Of a stretch of 23,222 bases of DNA, positions 21,353 to 23,222 are shown one piece after another. Position 1 is the first letter of the stretch; each line of letters opens with the position of its first letter. The DNA lies in NCBI GenBank assembly GCA_034432095.1, contig DAOUCV010000053.1, forward strand, positions 1 to 23,222, in the 5' to 3' direction. The position numbers were made by a program, and so were the translations under genes. This stretch comes from DAOUCV01 sp034432095. Lineage in GTDB: Bacteria; Chloroflexota; Dehalococcoidia; Dehalococcoidales; UBA2162. The notes below the pieces were generated by a model that worked only from the letters and a program-made list of their open reading frames with translations, was not told where the DNA came from and did not search any database.

Positions 21353-23222
21353 ATGGAAAGAAAAATCGGAGTATATGTGTGCCATTGCGGTTCAAATATT
21401 GCCGGCACCGTTGATATAAAAGCAGTCGTTGAATATGCTAAGACGCTGGACTCGGTAGTGGTCGCCCGTGATTACCAGTTCATGTGCTCTGAGCCAGGGC
21501 AGGCACTTATCAAGAATGACGTCAAGGAACTGGGGCTTAACCGGGTTGTTGTTGCTTCCTGCTCACCGCGGATGCATGAGGTTACCTTCCGTAGAGTCTG
21601 TCAGGAGGCGGGGCTGAATCCCTATCTCTTTGAGATGGCCAACATCAGGGAGCACTGTAGCTGGGTTCACAGCGATAGTCAGCAGGCTACCGAGAAAGCT
21701 AAGGCATTAGTAAAGGCGGCTGTCAGAAGTGTCTACCACCATCAGCCATTAGAGGTCAGGGAGATACCGGTTAATCCCAATACCCTGGTCGTTGGTGCCG
21801 GTATTGCTGGCACCCAGGCAGCTTTAGACATTGCCGAGTCCAAACACAGGGTCTATCTCGTGGAGAGGGAGCCTTCAATCGGGGGGCACATGATCCAACT
21901 GGACAAGACATTCCCCACGCTGGATTGCTCGTCCTGCATTCTCACCCCCAAGATGACGCAGGTCGGCTCGCATCCCTTTATTGAGCTTATGGCCTATAGT
22001 GAGGTGGAAGAGGTCTCAGGGTATATCGGCAATTTTAAGGTCAAAATCAGGAAGAAGGCACGCTATGTGGATGAGGAGAGGTGCACTGGCTGTGGCTTGT
22101 GCCAGGAGAAATGCCCGTGGAAGGTGGATAGCGAGTTTAATCTGGGACTGGGCAAGAGGAAGGCTATCTATACTCCCTTCCCCCAGGCGGTGCCTAACAT
22201 TCCCGTTATTGATAAGGAACACTGTGCCTACTTTCTGAAAGGCACCTGCCGGGCCTGTGAGAAGTTCTGTGAAGCCAAGGCGATTGATTTTGAGCAAAAA
22301 GACAAGATAGTTGAAGTAGAAGTTGGTTCCATAGTGGTTGCTACCGGTTATGACCCCTTTGATGCTAGACTCAAGCCAGAGTATGGCTATGGTACCTATC
22401 CTAACGTTATCACCGGTCTGGAACTGGAGAGGTTACTGTCGGCGGCTGGTCCTACCCAGGGGGTCGTTGAAATAGGTGGGAAAGTGCCCAAGAACGTGGT
22501 CTTCATCCAGTGCGTTGGCTCCCGGGATAAGAGTATCGGTAATGAGTACTGCTCCCGTGTCTGCTGTATGTATACGGCAAAGCACGCCCACCAGATAAAA
22601 GACAAAATCCCCGATGCCAGGGTGACCGTCTTTTATATGGATATCAGGGCATTTGGTAAGGGATACGAGCAATTCTATGAGCGGGTGCAAAAGGAGGGGG
22701 TACTCTACCGCCGGGGTAGCGTCTCGGAAATATATAAGCGTGGCGATAAACTGGTGGTACGGGCTGAAGATACCCTGATGGGAGAGTTAATTGAGGAAGA
22801 AGCTGACTTGGTAGTCTTAGCCACTGGCTTAGTGCCAAGAAGAGACTCTACCGAGGTGATGAGAAAATTTACCATTTCCCGTGACCCCGATGGCTTTTTC
22901 CTGGAGAGACATCTCAAGCTTGACCCGGTAGCCACCATGACGGACGGTGTCTTCATTGTTGGCTGCTGCCAGGGTCCAAAGGACATACCGGATACCGTAG
23001 CTCAAGCTTCCGCCGCTGCCGCCAAGGTACTGGCGATGATAAGCCGAGGGTCAGTTGAAATTGAAGCAGCGACGGCGTTCATTGATGAAGAAGTGTGTAA
23101 TGCCTGCGGGCTGTGTGTCTCTATCTGTGCCTACCGGGCGATAGAGATAGATGAAAAAAGAAAGGTTGCCCGGGTCAACGAGGCGCTCTGTAAGGGCTGT
23201 GGAGCCTGTGCTGTTACCTGCC
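21353..23222 (+). CDS. HdrA-like flavoprotein (heterodisulfide reductase subunit A), 3' truncated by the window
   Basis: The frame runs open from here to the window edge, about 623 residues. I start at ATG 21353 (M-E-R-K-I-G-V-Y-V-C-H-C-G, the family N-terminus); in-frame GTGs at 21338 and 21341 are nearer an AGGA-like site and would add four or five residues. Features in order: an N-terminal HdrA domain with C-S-P-R-M-H (Cys70), an FAD-binding G-A-G-I-A-G at about 148-153, the C-S-S-C-I-L pair at 192-195, ferredoxin motifs near 244-254 and 290-306, a second nucleotide-binding part with A-T-G-L-V-P, and two C-terminal [4Fe-4S] motifs from Cys582 and near 610-620. HdrA is the site of flavin-based electron bifurcation in methanogens. 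Here it would bifurcate or confurcate electrons from the ETF/acyl-CoA dehydrogenase. The final residues lie outside the window. Confidence 0.93.
   Translation, partial: MERKIGVYVCHCGSNIAGTVDIKAVVEYAKTLDSVVVARDYQFMCSEPGQALIKNDVKELGLNRVVVASCSPRMHEVTFRRVCQEAGLNPYLFEMANIREHCSWVHSDSQQATEKAKALVKAAVRSVYHHQPLEVREIPVNPNTLVVGAGIAGTQAALDIAESKHRVYLVEREPSIGGHMIQLDKTFPTLDCSSCILTPKMTQVGSHPFIELMAYSEVEEVSGYIGNFKVKIRKKARYVDEERCTGCGLCQEKCPWKVDSEFNLGLGKRKAIYTPFPQAVPNIPVIDKEHCAYFLKGTCRACEKFCEAKAIDFEQKDKIVEVEVGSIVVATGYDPFDARLKPEYGYGTYPNVITGLELERLLSAAGPTQGVVEIGGKVPKNVVFIQCVGSRDKSIGNEYCSRVCCMYTAKHAHQIKDKIPDARVTVFYMDIRAFGKGYEQFYERVQKEGVLYRRGSVSEIYKRGDKLVVRAEDTLMGELIEEEADLVVLATGLVPRRDSTEVMRKFTISRDPDGFFLERHLKLDPVATMTDGVFIVGCCQGPKDIPDTVAQASAAAAKVLAMISRGSVEIEAATAFIDEEVCNACGLCVSICAYRAIEIDEKRKVARVNEALCKGCGACAVTC

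Noticed and set aside
1..23222. tRNA, rRNA, CRISPR array, transposase or phage genes
   Set aside because: I saw no tRNA-like cloverleaf, no regularly spaced repeats and no transposase or integrase motifs; gaps between genes are short and otherwise explained.

Overview
The window reads as a catabolic island from an anaerobic bacterium. By eye the base composition is near half GC. The gene content (oxygen-sensitive 2-oxoacid:acceptor oxidoreductase, heterodisulfide-reductase-like HdrCB and HdrA, ETF with acyl-CoA dehydrogenases, CaiB-type CoA transferase, MmgE/PrpD, a molybdopterin oxidoreductase with a four-cluster ferredoxin subunit) is what I would expect of a Dehalococcoidia-like Chloroflexota from anoxic sediment or groundwater. 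That placement is inference from gene content; no rRNA or phylogenetic marker is present. Syntrophic Desulfobacterota or Firmicutes remain possible.

Layout. (1) 1-426 is a non-coding leader with an AT-rich inverted repeat, a candidate promoter and a strong intrinsic-terminator hairpin, placed before a lipoprotein solute-binding protein (427-2229). (2) 2295-6081 on the plus strand: aldo/keto reductase, enolase-superfamily (mandelate racemase/muconate lactonizing type) enzyme and MmgE/PrpD family enzyme, which look like peripheral substrate-conversion enzymes. (3) 6293-9701 plus: a compact four-gene 2-oxoacid:acceptor oxidoreductase in the order gamma, delta, alpha, beta, the beta subunit carrying a fused four-cluster ferredoxin domain, closed by a good hairpin terminator at 9714-9740. 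(4) 12009 down to 9802 on the minus strand: class III CoA transferase then an ACMSD-like amidohydrolase. (5) A 477-base divergent control region (12010-12486) with one convincing sigma-70-like promoter on each strand and palindromes at both. (6) 12517-15971 plus: cytoplasmic molybdopterin oxidoreductase plus its ferredoxin subunit, overlapping by four bases. (7) 16951 down to 15956 minus: an acyl-CoA dehydrogenase homologue that stops early and lacks the C-terminal region with the usual catalytic glutamate. (8) 17231-23222 plus, behind a good promoter: etfB, etfA, a complete acyl-CoA dehydrogenase, an HdrC-HdrB fusion, and HdrA, which runs off the window end.

How they may work together (inference). 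An organic acid is imported, trimmed by the AKR/enolase/MmgE/amidohydrolase enzymes and activated to a CoA thioester by the CoA transferase. The molybdenum enzyme resembles in architecture the phenylacetyl-CoA:acceptor oxidoreductase type, which oxidises the alpha carbon to a 2-oxoacid. The 2-oxoacid oxidoreductase would then decarboxylate the 2-oxoacid to a CoA ester one carbon shorter. The ETF, acyl-CoA dehydrogenase and HdrCB-HdrA set would handle the acyl-CoA oxidation electrons, possibly by flavin-based electron confurcation or bifurcation. The pairing of a PadBC-like and a PadEFGI-like set with an ETF-Hdr module in one island is the most interesting feature of the window.
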